Part shown: one piece after another, positions 19,445 through 27,520 of the stretch
Layout of the letters: each line of letters starts with the position of its first letter
Position numbering within the stretch: position 1 is the first letter of the stretch
Origin: Marinomonas spartinae
GTDB lineage: Bacteria; Pseudomonadota; Gammaproteobacteria; Pseudomonadales; Marinomonadaceae
Direction of reading: 5' to 3'
NCBI RefSeq assembly: GCF_900089775.1
Contig: NZ_FLOB01000001.1
Span: 620,001 to 684,000 of the forward strand
Length of the DNA: 64,000 nucleotides
Notes under the pieces: model-generated
What the model was told of the DNA's origin: nothing
What the model saw: the letters and a program-made list of their open reading frames with translations, nothing else
Database searches by the model: none
Made by a program: the position numbers and the translations under genes

Positions 19445-21514
19445 TTATTGAAAGGTCGCGATGAGCTTATTGTCAGTATATTGCAGACGAACTGGTAGAG
19501 GGGAAGAAATGGTTTCAAATTGACCTTGTAACTGGCGTCCCTCAATTAGCACGTAGCCTTTGCCTGCTTTAGGTTGAAAATGCGACAAATCTAAGGCCAA
19601 TGTACCGCCAATGATAACCACGTTTCCTGAGGCTTGAATTTGGCTGGTGTCTTTATCCATGTCGATTTTAGTGGCCCCATTCAACTGAGTGTAGTTCGCG
19701 ACCTTTAATGCACCTTTTGATGTCACATCCAAGATGCCATTTTTCAGATAGAGGTCGCCTTTACCCAAGGCATGGGCTGAGGCGGCTTCCAATACACCAT
19801 TGTCGATAATCGTGCCACCATGATACTGACTGTTGCCCGTTAAAGTAAGAATTCCGCAGCCTTGCTTCGTTAGTTTTCCCTTGCCCGAAATAGAATTACG
19901 CCACCAATCGTGAGCATTAAAGGCGCCTTTATTGGCGTCCATATTGACCGTAACATCCCCATTAAAGGCACCGTATCCATCGGCGGCGGTAACTAAATCT
20001 AAACGCCCCCAACCATTTGATTGATCCAGAATAGGATAGCCAGAGGGCACTTCTGTGGTTGCTAGAACCGCACGGCGTTGTGCTGGGCTTAAGTAAGGCT
20101 GTCTGGTGGCCAGTAAGAGTTCAGCCCCTGCTGGTACAACGGGCCCTTGGTGTAACTTTCCTGTCTGACTAAAACCATAGGTCAGTCGTGATCGATAAAG
20201 GGCTTTCATCGCTTCGTGATTGGCAAACTTATTGTTATCAAATACATGGGTATTGACCTTATCGCCAAGTATTAAACCATGCGGGTGCAATACTTTGTTG
20301 TGAGCGAAATAATACAAGAATTGTCCGGCCGCGTAAGCTTGTTGACCAAAGTAGGATTGCGAGTCGTTATAGGCCCTTTGTGCATCCGCCTGAATGTGCC
20401 TTTGGGATAACGCGTAAGTTGCCACGGCTAAGGCGTGAATACGGCCACCGATCACATCTACGGGGGAATGCATGCCCGCTTGAATGCGGCTCTCGCCTAA
20501 TTGCGACGCCCGAGTGAGCATCTCTGAATAACGCTGTGGCAAGGCGTAAGCATAGGCCATGACCGCTAAGTAACCAGCATTGGTGTGTCCACTTGGATAG
20601 GCGCCATCTTTACGGCGGTTTTCCTGATTATTGGCAACAACGCTGCTCTCATGATGACGACGTGAGCACATCAGTCCAGGCACGACCTTTACTTCGGATT
20701 GGTATTGATCAATCAGCCAGTCCGAATGCACGGTACCATTTTGCTGTACACAAGAATAAGGCGCGGTGCCTAGATAATGTATTCCGCCAGTTTTGTCCAT
20801 ACGCCATGGACGAGGGGTTGAATAAATATACTTTGAGGCACTCGTGGAAGCTGGGGCTACCTCGCGAAAATCGTAAACCAGCTGATACACACTACCTAAT
20901 GGCGCGTTTCGTTTTCCGGCAAACTTGATGTCATCATTATTCTTGGCATAGTAATGGGCGTTGCTAACAATGTCTTTGACCGTCGGCTGATCAATGTCTG
21001 TATAGGCGCCAGAAGCCGTTACATAGGCTTGTGTCAGAGGGCCATAGCCGTCAATCACACTGTAGTTTTTGCTGCGCTGATCATCCAAATAGGCGGCAAT
21101 GGCTTGTTTCTCTGTGCGCTGCTGGGTGGCCTTGATCACATAAGTAATGTTTTCTTGCCAGATTTTTGGGTTCACAATGGCTTGGTTGGCAAAACTGCTT
21201 GGTCCATTGCTATTGGCGTCGTTTTGCCACCCCTTCAGCCCATTCGTCCAAATTTGATTCATGCCGATTAGTAGCGTTGCGATGGGGTTTTGCTCAATAT
21301 TGTATTTCAAATTCCCTTTACTGTTGTTCGCACCATTTTGAATCACGGGCAAAGGGTAACCTACTTTAGGAACTGGAACCGTTTGTTCAAAGCCCAGCCC
21401 GATAGGCGGTAATGGTGTTGGTATTGTCGAGTTGGCCTGGGTGACGGAGCTGATGAAAAGTGTTAACCATAACGAGCTCTTAATAGGAGAGAGTGTAAAG
21501 GGTGTTTTCATCAT
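19445..21514 (-). CDS. Secreted PAP2-family acid phosphatase with autotransporter-type repeats
   Basis: 689 residues with an N-terminal signal peptide (hydrophobic segment ending near VTQAN). The middle carries the three class A acid phosphatase/PAP2 motifs: KYIYSTPRPW, PSGHT, and SRIQAGMHSPVDV with catalytic histidines in the last two. The last ~150 residues contain an autotransporter-associated strand repeat (GILTLTGNSQYHGGTIIDNG) like the passenger stem of autotransporters, but no beta-barrel domain follows. Expected activity is phosphomonoester or phospholipid-type dephosphorylation outside the cytoplasm. It is a single-gene unit with its own terminator, between the iron-import operon and the lipase array. 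Export route and attachment are unknown. Confidence 0.88.
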   Translation of the reverse strand: MMKTPFTLSPIKSSLWLTLFISSVTQANSTIPTPLPPIGLGFEQTVPVPKVGYPLPVIQNGANNSKGNLKYNIEQNPIATLLIGMNQIWTNGLKGWQNDANSNGPSSFANQAIVNPKIWQENITYVIKATQQRTEKQAIAAYLDDQRSKNYSVIDGYGPLTQAYVTASGAYTDIDQPTVKDIVSNAHYYAKNNDDIKFAGKRNAPLGSVYQLVYDFREVAPASTSASKYIYSTPRPWRMDKTGGIHYLGTAPYSCVQQNGTVHSDWLIDQYQSEVKVVPGLMCSRRHHESSVVANNQENRRKDGAYPSGHTNAGYLAVMAYAYALPQRYSEMLTRASQLGESRIQAGMHSPVDVIGGRIHALAVATYALSQRHIQADAQRAYNDSQSYFGQQAYAAGQFLYYFAHNKVLHPHGLILGDKVNTHVFDNNKFANHEAMKALYRSRLTYGFSQTGKLHQGPVVPAGAELLLATRQPYLSPAQRRAVLATTEVPSGYPILDQSNGWGRLDLVTAADGYGAFNGDVTVNMDANKGAFNAHDWWRNSISGKGKLTKQGCGILTLTGNSQYHGGTIIDNGVLEAASAHALGKGDLYLKNGILDVTSKGALKVANYTQLNGATKIDMDKDTSQIQASGNVVIIGGTLALDLSHFQPKAGKGYVLIEGRQLQGQFETISSPLPVRLQYTDNKLIATFQ

Positions 21515-21666
21515 AAGTGGCTTCCTTGGACATCGAGCGAGAGTCGCGTTACTGTGAAAAGGTTAAGCTAAATGGGCAAGATGAAAGCTTAATGACAATG
21601 AAATATTTTGTTGTCATTACGGAAGTTCCTCTAGCCGCTCATCTTTCTAGATATATTATCGTGCTA

Positions 21667-21767
21667 ACGTCAATACAAAGGGATGTGAACCTTCACCGAG
21701 GACTGGAAGCGTTAGAAGCACCTATCCATGATTACCTTCACAACCCTTTTTTATAAGGTCTTTTGTT
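21667..21767 (+). repeat. Duplicated leader segment, copy 1
   Basis: About 100 bases immediately before the first small array gene, repeated with ~88-90% identity at 23043-23143 before the third. Both copies keep one reading frame that ends at the same TAA shortly before the next gene (IQRDVNLH.GLE.LE.PIH.YLH.PFL). It may therefore be the broken 3' end of a lost gene, or just a duplicated promoter/leader. Confidence 0.75.
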
Positions 21768-22303
21768 ATGTCATTGTTAAACATGCTTAGAAAACTGGGT
21801 AATCATATTGGTGCTTACAAAGTGCACCTTTGTCCTGAGGTGAAAGGGCAAATTACCGACCATGGTAAGCCCTTAGCGAATGTGAAAATCGAACGTACCC
21901 TTAGTTTCTCCGATGGTAAATATGTTGAAGATCATACCTTTACAGATGAAAATGGAGAATTCTATCTTCCAGAAGTGAATATTCGCTCCGGCCAGCCAGC
22001 CGTTCCCTTTGCTGAAATTTTTACTTCACAAGGGATATTTTTATTGCTTGAGCAGGAAAAGTATTGTTTGTGGGGGGCTATGCAGACATCATTTAAATTT
22101 CGAGAAGAGTTTGCTGCTAAATTGGCAACGTTAGATGCAGATATAAAAACGAAAAAGTTTTGTTCAAATTTAAAGATAGAAATAAAGAAGGATATAAGTT
22201 TGAAGCGGTTAGTATTTGTCGCTGGAATGATGATTTTGAGATTATAGATAAAGGCTCTTATTTTGATCTTTCCGGGATAAATAAAGATCAAAATGCCAAT
22301 TGA
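21768..22303 (+). pseudogene. Array gene 1 (DUF6795-like small protein), frameshifted
   Basis: The first ~90 codons are nearly identical to array genes 2 and 3 (MSLLNMLRK, then LCPEVKGQITDHGKPLANV, a carboxypeptidase-regulatory-like beta domain). The frame shifts after KADIKT-like sequence at a run of five A (22152-22156) and stops early at 22247. Reading one base over restores the family C-terminus (EGYKFEAVSICRWNDDFEI) to a TGA at 22301-22303. One lost A explains this, so the gene is either recently inactivated or phase-variable. The function of the family is not known to me. The placement before lipase genes suggests an immunity or adaptor role. Confidence 0.75.
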
Positions 22304-22339
22304 GTTTAATAATATAAGGAAGTGTAAAGGTCTTTTGTT

Positions 22340-22879
22340 ATGTCACCGTTAAACATGCTTAGAAAAATGGGTAATCATATTGGTGCTTACAAAGTGCACC
22401 TTTGCCCTGAGGTGAAAGGTCAAATTACCGACCATGGCAAGCCATTAGCGAATGTGAAAATAGAACGTACTCTTAGTTTCTCCGATGGTAAATATTTTGA
22501 AGATCATACCTTTACAGATGAAAAAGGTGCTTTCTCTCTTCCTGAGGTGAATATTCGCTCTGGTCAACCAGCCGTTCCCTTTGCTAAGGTTTTTACATCG
22601 CAAGCAATTTGTTTTTCTTATAAAAATAATGAGTATATTTTATGGGGGGCAAGGCTGTCGGGTATAAAGCAAAGTGAAGCATATGTTAAAAAACTAGGCT
22701 CTCTAATTGGTGATATATCTAACGATCAAACACTTTTTAATTTTAAAAGTGATAAGTCTGGGGAATATACGAATCGTGCTAATAGTATTTGTATATGGGA
22801 AAATGACTATAGAATAATGGATGTAGAGAAATATTTAGGACTTAATTCTACTAAAAAGATAATGGCTCGTAACTTATAA
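22340..22879 (+). CDS. Array gene 2 (DUF6795-like small protein)
   Basis: 179 residues. The N-terminal half matches array genes 1 and 3 almost residue for residue (LCPEVKGQITDHGKPLANVKIERTL as a short beta-rich domain, then DHTFTDEKGAFSLPEVNIRSG). The C-terminal half is divergent and AT-rich, ending with a degenerate form of the family motif (SICIWENDYRIM). No signal peptide or membrane segment. It is followed 10 bases later by a 16-codon remnant of a lipase start, so it once preceded a lipase gene. I recall this domain from DUF6795 but cannot verify it here; function unknown. Confidence 0.8.
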   Translation: MSPLNMLRKMGNHIGAYKVHLCPEVKGQITDHGKPLANVKIERTLSFSDGKYFEDHTFTDEKGAFSLPEVNIRSGQPAVPFAKVFTSQAICFSYKNNEYILWGARLSGIKQSEAYVKKLGSLIGDISNDQTLFNFKSDKSGEYTNRANSICIWENDYRIMDVEKYLGLNSTKKIMARNL

Positions 22880-22889
22880 GGAGGTATAT

Positions 22890-22940
22890 ATGAATGTCTT
22901 AACTCCAGAGATTGATGCTGACTTTGCGGCAATTGCTTAG
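22890..22940 (+). pseudogene. Lipase remnant 1 (first 16 codons only)
   Basis: Reads MNVLTPEIDADFAAIA then TAG, preceded by GGAGG. The opening matches the intact lipase at 25209 ([16 protein letters not shown]) and remnant 2 (MNVLTPNIAANFPLLP). Everything after codon 16 has been lost. Confidence 0.7.
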
Positions 22941-23042
22941 TTAGAGTAGAGAGTCGCTCTATAGTACACTAATGACACCCTGTTATCAGTACCCTAGCTA
23001 GTCGTTGCAATTTATATGGCTCTGGGTATCATTAGGTGACTA

Positions 23043-23143
23043 ACGACAATACAAAGGGATGTGAACCTTCACCAAGGACTGGAAGTGTTAGAAGTACCTA
23101 TCCATAATTACCTTCACACCCCTTTTTTATAAGGTTTCTTGCT
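23043..23143 (+). repeat. Duplicated leader segment, copy 2
   Basis: Second copy of the segment at 21667-21767, again placed directly before a DUF6795-like gene and ending in the same CCCTTTTTTATAAGG context. Confidence 0.75.
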
Positions 23144-23644
23144 ATGTCATTGTTAAACATGCTTAGAAAACTGGGTAATCATATTGGGGCTTACAAAGTG
23201 CACCTTTGCCCTGAGGTGATAGGACAAATTACCGACCATGGTAAGCCCTTAGCGAATGTGAAAATTGAACGTACTCTTAGTTTTTCCGATGGTAAATATG
23301 TTGAAGATCATACCTTTACAGATGAAAATGGTGCTTTCTCTCTTCCTGAGGTAAATATTCGCTCTGGTCAACCCGCCGTTCCCTTTGCTGAGGTTTTTAC
23401 ATCACAAGCAATTTATTTTATGTATCAAGAAATAGAATACACTTTATGGATTTCTAGACTTTCATCGTATAAATTTCGAGAAGAGTATGCTAATAAATTA
23501 AAGGCATTGAAAGCTGATATAAAAGACGAAGAAGTATTGTTGAAATTTCAGAATATAAAAGTAGAAGGCTATAAACATGAAGCTTTTAGTATTTGTCGTT
23601 GGAAAGAAGATTTTGAGATTGTTGACAAGGATTCTTATTTATAG
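23144..23644 (+). CDS. Array gene 3 (DUF6795-like small protein)
   Basis: 166 residues. It shares the near-identical first ~90 residues with array genes 1 and 2 (LCPEVIGQITDHGKPLANV, DENGAFSLPEVNIRSG) and then a more variable C-terminal half ending in SICRWKEDFEIVDKD, the clearest version of the family end motif. No transmembrane segment or signal peptide. The conserved 5' half and diverged 3' half point to recombination between copies. It is followed 60 bases later by a broken lipase gene. Likely a partner of that lipase; the role is inferred from position only. Confidence 0.82.
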   Translation: MSLLNMLRKLGNHIGAYKVHLCPEVIGQITDHGKPLANVKIERTLSFSDGKYVEDHTFTDENGAFSLPEVNIRSGQPAVPFAEVFTSQAIYFMYQEIEYTLWISRLSSYKFREEYANKLKALKADIKDEEVLLKFQNIKVEGYKHEAFSICRWKEDFEIVDKDSYL

Positions 23645-23704
23645 TCTTTTTAAATTAAGAGCTCTAACAGAATTAATTATAGTTAATATTATAAGGAAAT
23701 AAAA

Positions 23705-24186
23705 ATGAATGTTTTGACTCCAAATATAGCAGCTAATTTTCCTCTGTTGCCTATGACTCTTTGGATGGAGAAGATATTGTTCGTTCTTTATATTATAGAA
23801 GGATTAGCTCTTTTTTTTCCCTGGAACCTGATTTTATTAGTGGAGTAAGTGGATCTGTTCTAGAAAGACTATTTAATCACTCTACCAAATTTGGCTGTAT
23901 TGCTAAGGGAAAAGGGATATATGAAGGTTAATATGTCTTAGCCTTGCGTGGAACTGCAAAAAATCGTGATGCTATTACGGATTTAAACTATGATCTTAGT
24001 ACTTGTAGCAATAATCAACCTGTTCATGTGGGATTTAATCATACCTTTAATTCTTTTAAAGGTCAGCTTGAACGCTATTTTAGCCAGTATAGTCAAGGCG
24101 AGCTAAAAATGCATGTAGTTGGTCACAGTTTACTTCTTGACCTAATAATGAAAAAGGAGGGTAATGGAATTGGCTGTTTTATATAG
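23705..24186 (+). pseudogene. Lipase remnant 2 (frameshifted, stopped and truncated)
   Basis: Starts MNVLTPNIAANFPLLP like the intact lipase. Past a frameshift near 23750, the other frame reads YDSLDGEDIVRSLYY and on to KFGCIAKGKGIYEG, an in-frame TAA near 23931, then LALRGTAKNRDAITDLNYD. This corresponds to [15 protein letters not shown] of the intact gene. It ends shortly after VVGHSLL, the nucleophile elbow, where the family expects GHSLGG. At least one frameshift, one stop and loss of the C-terminal half make it a pseudogene. Confidence 0.8.
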
Positions 24187-24197
24187 GGAATATTTTA

Positions 24198-24671
24198 ATG
24201 CTTAGTCTATTTAAAAAAGAAGCTTGTATGTGTCCTCAAATCAAGGGACGTGCTGTGCTTAATGGCAAGCCGTTGAGTAATGTTACTGTTACTCGTAGCC
24301 TAAATTACTATGGTATTGCTCTGTATCAGGACTATGCTGAGACGGATAATAATGGTGTATTTAGCTTTCCTAAATACAGTGTTTTTTCTTTTTTTGCGAA
24401 CAACCCTTTTAGGAAGAACTCTGTTCATCAAGTTATTGCTATTGAAGAGTATGATGAAGATGATATTTATACCTTATGGGCAACAGTCCAGCCAGGAATA
24501 AATGAACTAGATTCTTTTAAAGAAAAGTTAGGAAGCTTAGATTGTGATATATCCAATAATATAGTTAAGGGAGAGTTTGATGATGCTTCTTTAAAAGAAA
24601 AATGTTGGGTGCTAACTCGGTGTTATTGGAGTGATAATTTTGATGTTGTCGAGTCTTTTGATGATAACTAG
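24198..24671 (+). CDS. Array gene 4 (DUF6795-like small protein)
   Basis: 157 residues, a more distant member of the same family as array genes 1-3. A short Lys-containing start is followed by MCPQIKGRAVLNGKPLSNVTVTRSLNY, then a TDNNGVFSFP turn, LWATVQPG, and a C-terminal RCYWSDNFDV that corresponds to the family's SICRWxxDFEI. It lacks the ~10-residue N-terminal extension of genes 1-3. The base composition is strongly AT-rich relative to the flanking chromosome, suggesting acquisition by transfer. It lies 12 bases after lipase remnant 2 and 41 bases before array gene 5. Function unknown. Confidence 0.8.
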   Translation: MLSLFKKEACMCPQIKGRAVLNGKPLSNVTVTRSLNYYGIALYQDYAETDNNGVFSFPKYSVFSFFANNPFRKNSVHQVIAIEEYDEDDIYTLWATVQPGINELDSFKEKLGSLDCDISNNIVKGEFDDASLKEKCWVLTRCYWSDNFDVVESFDDN

Positions 24672-24711
24672 AGTGTTTTTATGAGAAAAACTTCAATTTT
24701 ATAGGTTTTTT

Positions 24712-25194
24712 ATGTTTAGTTTCTTAAAAAAAGAAAACGTTACTCTATGCCCTGAAGTGCATGGTAAACTACTTCTTAACGGGACGCCGTTGAATAATAT
24801 TGAAATTATTAGGTCTTTGAATTATATAGGTGAACATGAATATACTGATAGTGTAATATCTGATAGTGATGGGAGTTTTTCATTTAATTCCTATAGCATA
24901 AAATCAAGGGTACCTAATAAATTATTTAATGAATCTAGAATTTTTCAATATATCTATGCAGATTATGATGGGAAGATTTATGTCATTTGGAAATCAAAAC
25001 AACCTGGCTATAATGTAATATTTGCCTATGCGAAAAAATTAGAAAATATGTTATGTGAATTATCTAACCCTAAAGTCAGTTTTAAATTTTATGATAGGAC
25101 TTCGTCTGAGAGGTCTTCACTATATGAGTATTCAGCACATAGTATTTGTCGCTGGGAAGATAATTTTGAAATTTCTAAAGTTTTTAATGACTAA
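24712..25194 (+). CDS. Array gene 5 (DUF6795-like small protein), directly before the intact lipase
   Basis: 160 residues, sister of array gene 4: LCPEVHGKLLLNGTPLNNIEIIRSLNYIG, SDSDGSFSF, VIWKSKQPG and the end motif SICRWEDNFEIS. No signal peptide or membrane helix. It ends 15 bases before the intact lipase gene, so the two are almost certainly co-transcribed, and this copy is the best candidate for the cognate partner of that lipase. Whether it neutralises the lipase or helps deliver it cannot be told from sequence. Confidence 0.82.
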   Translation: MFSFLKKENVTLCPEVHGKLLLNGTPLNNIEIIRSLNYIGEHEYTDSVISDSDGSFSFNSYSIKSRVPNKLFNESRIFQYIYADYDGKIYVIWKSKQPGYNVIFAYAKKLENMLCELSNPKVSFKFYDRTSSERSSLYEYSAHSICRWEDNFEISKVFND

Positions 25195-25208
25195 ATAAAA
25201 GGATTTTT

Positions 25209-26363
25209 ATGAACATTTTAACTCCAAAAGTTGCATCTAAGCTAGCAGACTTGCCTTATGATTTTGTTCGTGGTGTACCTTCAGGATATGATGAATCTTA
25301 TATAGATGAAGATATTACAGAATGTTTTGAAATTGATTTTAAAAAAGGTGGTGTGAAAGGTATAGCAGGAGGGTTAATATACCAGCTAATGGATAAACAA
25401 ATCGGATTTGCTGTAATGGGTCGAGGTAAAGGTAAGGGATTTAAAGATCACCTTGTAATATCAACAAGGGGAACGAATACAGGTCGAGATTGGTTGACAA
25501 ACATCAATGTAGGGATGGTAACAGGCCCAGGTGGGCAAATGGTTCATGCCGGATTTTATAAAATTTTTAGTAGTTTAAGAGAGAGCATCCAAAGCTATAT
25601 ACTTGCCCACAGACCAAAATATATTCACTGTGTAGGGCATAGTCTTGGTGGTGCTATAGCGACACTAATCGCGTCTTGGATAAAACATGAGTTAAATATC
25701 CCCGTTGCTGTATATACGTTTGGTGCGCCCAGAGTTGGTTGTGAATCTTATGTGAAACAAGCTAAGAGTTTTATTCCTACTTACAGGGTCACTCATGGTA
25801 CTGATATCGTTCCTATGATTCCACTATGGCCTTTTATGCATGTGAATGATGAGTATCTTCTAACTGCCACTAGTGGTGCCCGTATGTCAATTAAGTCTCA
25901 TGCTATGAATCTTCCTACTCCAGGCTATATTAATACTGCAAGTAAATACGATTCATATGAAGCTATGGCAAGTAGAAAAAACTCATTAACTGCCAGAAAG
26001 CGGATGAAGCTAGATTACAAACTGAGATTTGAGGCGAATTATTCTCAAAAAACATTACAAATAATCCATAATGCGATCGTATCTTTATTAATTGATTCTG
26101 GTTATGCTTTATCTACTATTGTTAATAACGCATTCTTATCCTCTGCAACAGCATATGATCTTTTAGCTAGAGCTATTAACGATATTGCTTTGATATCTAA
26201 GGGTAAACATGAAGATGTTAAAGGCATCTTAGGTTATATGGCTGTTTTTTGTAATCTTGCTATAGATATTACTGATATCACTTTAGCTTTAATTAAAAAA
26301 CTGTTTTCCATGATGACTAGAGTGTTATATGGTATGGCAAAACAAGCTATCTCTATGTATTAA
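25209..26363 (+). CDS. Class 3 lipase, candidate antibacterial effector
   Basis: 384 residues. The fungal-lipase-like (Lipase_3) core runs from about residue 60 to 240: [15 protein letters not shown], then the nucleophile elbow GHSLGG (Ser near 145), YTFGAPRVG, and [11 protein letters not shown] carrying the probable catalytic Asp. A histidine near SHAMN could complete the triad. The C-terminal ~130 residues include two hydrophobic stretches (near 290-310 and 340-370) that could insert in membranes. No signal peptide, consistent with a type VI-type effector or an intracellular lipase. Four complete copies and one frameshifted copy of a small gene family precede it. Effector status is inferred. 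Confidence 0.85.
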   Translation: MNILTPKVASKLADLPYDFVRGVPSGYDESYIDEDITECFEIDFKKGGVKGIAGGLIYQLMDKQIGFAVMGRGKGKGFKDHLVISTRGTNTGRDWLTNINVGMVTGPGGQMVHAGFYKIFSSLRESIQSYILAHRPKYIHCVGHSLGGAIATLIASWIKHELNIPVAVYTFGAPRVGCESYVKQAKSFIPTYRVTHGTDIVPMIPLWPFMHVNDEYLLTATSGARMSIKSHAMNLPTPGYINTASKYDSYEAMASRKNSLTARKRMKLDYKLRFEANYSQKTLQIIHNAIVSLLIDSGYALSTIVNNAFLSSATAYDLLARAINDIALISKGKHEDVKGILGYMAVFCNLAIDITDITLALIKKLFSMMTRVLYGMAKQAISMY

Positions 26364-26386
26364 TGGTTAATTATTTAGGAGACGTT

Positions 26387-26701
26387 ATGACATTACAAAA
26401 GCTCAATGACAACGACGTTCAACAGGCCCTACATTCTCTTAATGAAAAATCCGATTCTAAATGGACATTGGAAGACGACAAGCTCAGTAAAACCTTCAAG
26501 TTTAAAGATTTTCAGCAAGCCTTTGGCTTTATGACCCTGTGCGCGATTTATGCGGAAAAGAAAGATCATCATCCTGAGTGGTTCAATGTCTACAACACCG
26601 TCAAAATACAACTGACAACTCATGATGTGGGTGGGCTTTCTGAGAAAGATTTTGATCTGGCAAGTAAAATGGAATACAACGCATCTTTCTTTACAAGGTA
26701 A
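26387..26701 (+). CDS. phhB: Pterin-4a-carbinolamine dehydratase
   Basis: 104 residues from the ATG at 26387, which follows AGGAGA; an upstream ATG at 26363 overlaps the lipase stop and has no such site. The family signature is present: [15 protein letters not shown], then [16 protein letters not shown] with the active-site His-His-Pro, and a C-terminal [15 protein letters not shown]. The enzyme regenerates dihydrobiopterin cofactor for phenylalanine hydroxylase, or serves folate/molybdopterin recycling. No phhA is visible in the window. It marks the return to chromosome-like composition after the AT-rich lipase array. Confidence 0.93.
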   Translation: MTLQKLNDNDVQQALHSLNEKSDSKWTLEDDKLSKTFKFKDFQQAFGFMTLCAIYAEKKDHHPEWFNVYNTVKIQLTTHDVGGLSEKDFDLASKMEYNASFFTR

Positions 26702-26735
26702 AGTAGTTCAGACGACATCCTTGTCATAGGATAAG

Positions 26736-27389
26736 CTAACTATTTTTGGAAACCAGTAATCTTTCTAAGGTCTTGACGGAGTTGGGCAAGAGTCCAACTT
26801 TTAAGTCGAAGGGTTGGAACAGTTTGTTCACTATGTCCGCAGTGTAATTACCTTTATCGTTTTCGTTTTCAGAAAGGGTTTTGCGGGAAACGCCAACGAG
26901 AGTGGCGAAGTCTTCTTGTTTTAAACCGAGCACTTGAATGCGCAATATTTTCAGCGCTTCTCCTTGACTAATATCACCCATAATCAATTGTTTGATGATT
27001 CGTTGCATGGTCTTTTGTTTGTCATCGTCAACAAGAGGTTGCGAATTCTTAGAGGCTCGTGCAATGGGATTTTTTGTCTTGCCGTCGTCGGTTTCATCCA
27101 GCACGGCTGGGGAGTCATCAGTGACTGGAGTATGGCTTTTTTCTAAGGCTTGAATGGTTTCTTCGAGGGTTTCTTTTACGGCCTGTGTGGCTTCTTTTAC
27201 GGGCGCAATGACCGATTCAACCTGTTCTAAAACTGTAGTGGGAGTAACGATGTCGGCCGATTTTTTTTTCTTACTCTTAGTTTTACCCTTTTGTTTGTCT
27301 TGGGCGGTTTTTTTAGACGCTTTTTTGCCCTTCTTTTTTGACTCTTTAGCTGGCGGGTAAACACTATCGATTTGGCCTTTCATTTTCAT
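26736..27389 (-). CDS. HTH (XRE-type) protein with a lysine-rich histone-like N-terminus
   Basis: 217 residues in two parts. Residues ~15-45 are extremely rich in lysine and alanine (KKKGKKASKK..., KTKSKKKKS), like histone H1-type tails, followed by a predicted acidic/helical linker (~50-135). Residues ~140-215 form a helix-turn-helix domain: GEALKILRIQVLGLKQEDFATLVGVSRKTLSENENDKGN, with a final PFDLKVGLLPNS that resembles HipB-like regulators. It should bind DNA, with the tail giving sequence-independent affinity. It is a lone gene convergent with phhB. Target and trigger are unknown. Confidence 0.75.
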   Translation of the reverse strand: MKMKGQIDSVYPPAKESKKKGKKASKKTAQDKQKGKTKSKKKKSADIVTPTTVLEQVESVIAPVKEATQAVKETLEETIQALEKSHTPVTDDSPAVLDETDDGKTKNPIARASKNSQPLVDDDKQKTMQRIIKQLIMGDISQGEALKILRIQVLGLKQEDFATLVGVSRKTLSENENDKGNYTADIVNKLFQPFDLKVGLLPNSVKTLERLLVSKNS

Positions 27390-27520
27390 GCTACTACCTC
27401 ATAAGTTCACTAATGATGACATGGATTGCGCTCTAATTTATAGCATAGTACGTTAATGTTACGTATGTGTTTCAAAGTAATTATCCATACAGGCTTTACC
27501 ATGCCGTTTGTATAAAACCG

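Noticed and set aside
21517-21756. 79-codon frame before array gene 1
   Set aside because: Its first half shows no recognisable family, and only its tail is shared with the second leader copy; listed as a repeat, not as a gene.
21768-23644. CRISPR or similar array from the repeated segments at 21.7-23.6 kb
   Set aside because: The repeats are ~100-500 bp gene copies with coding frames, not short regular repeats with spacers.
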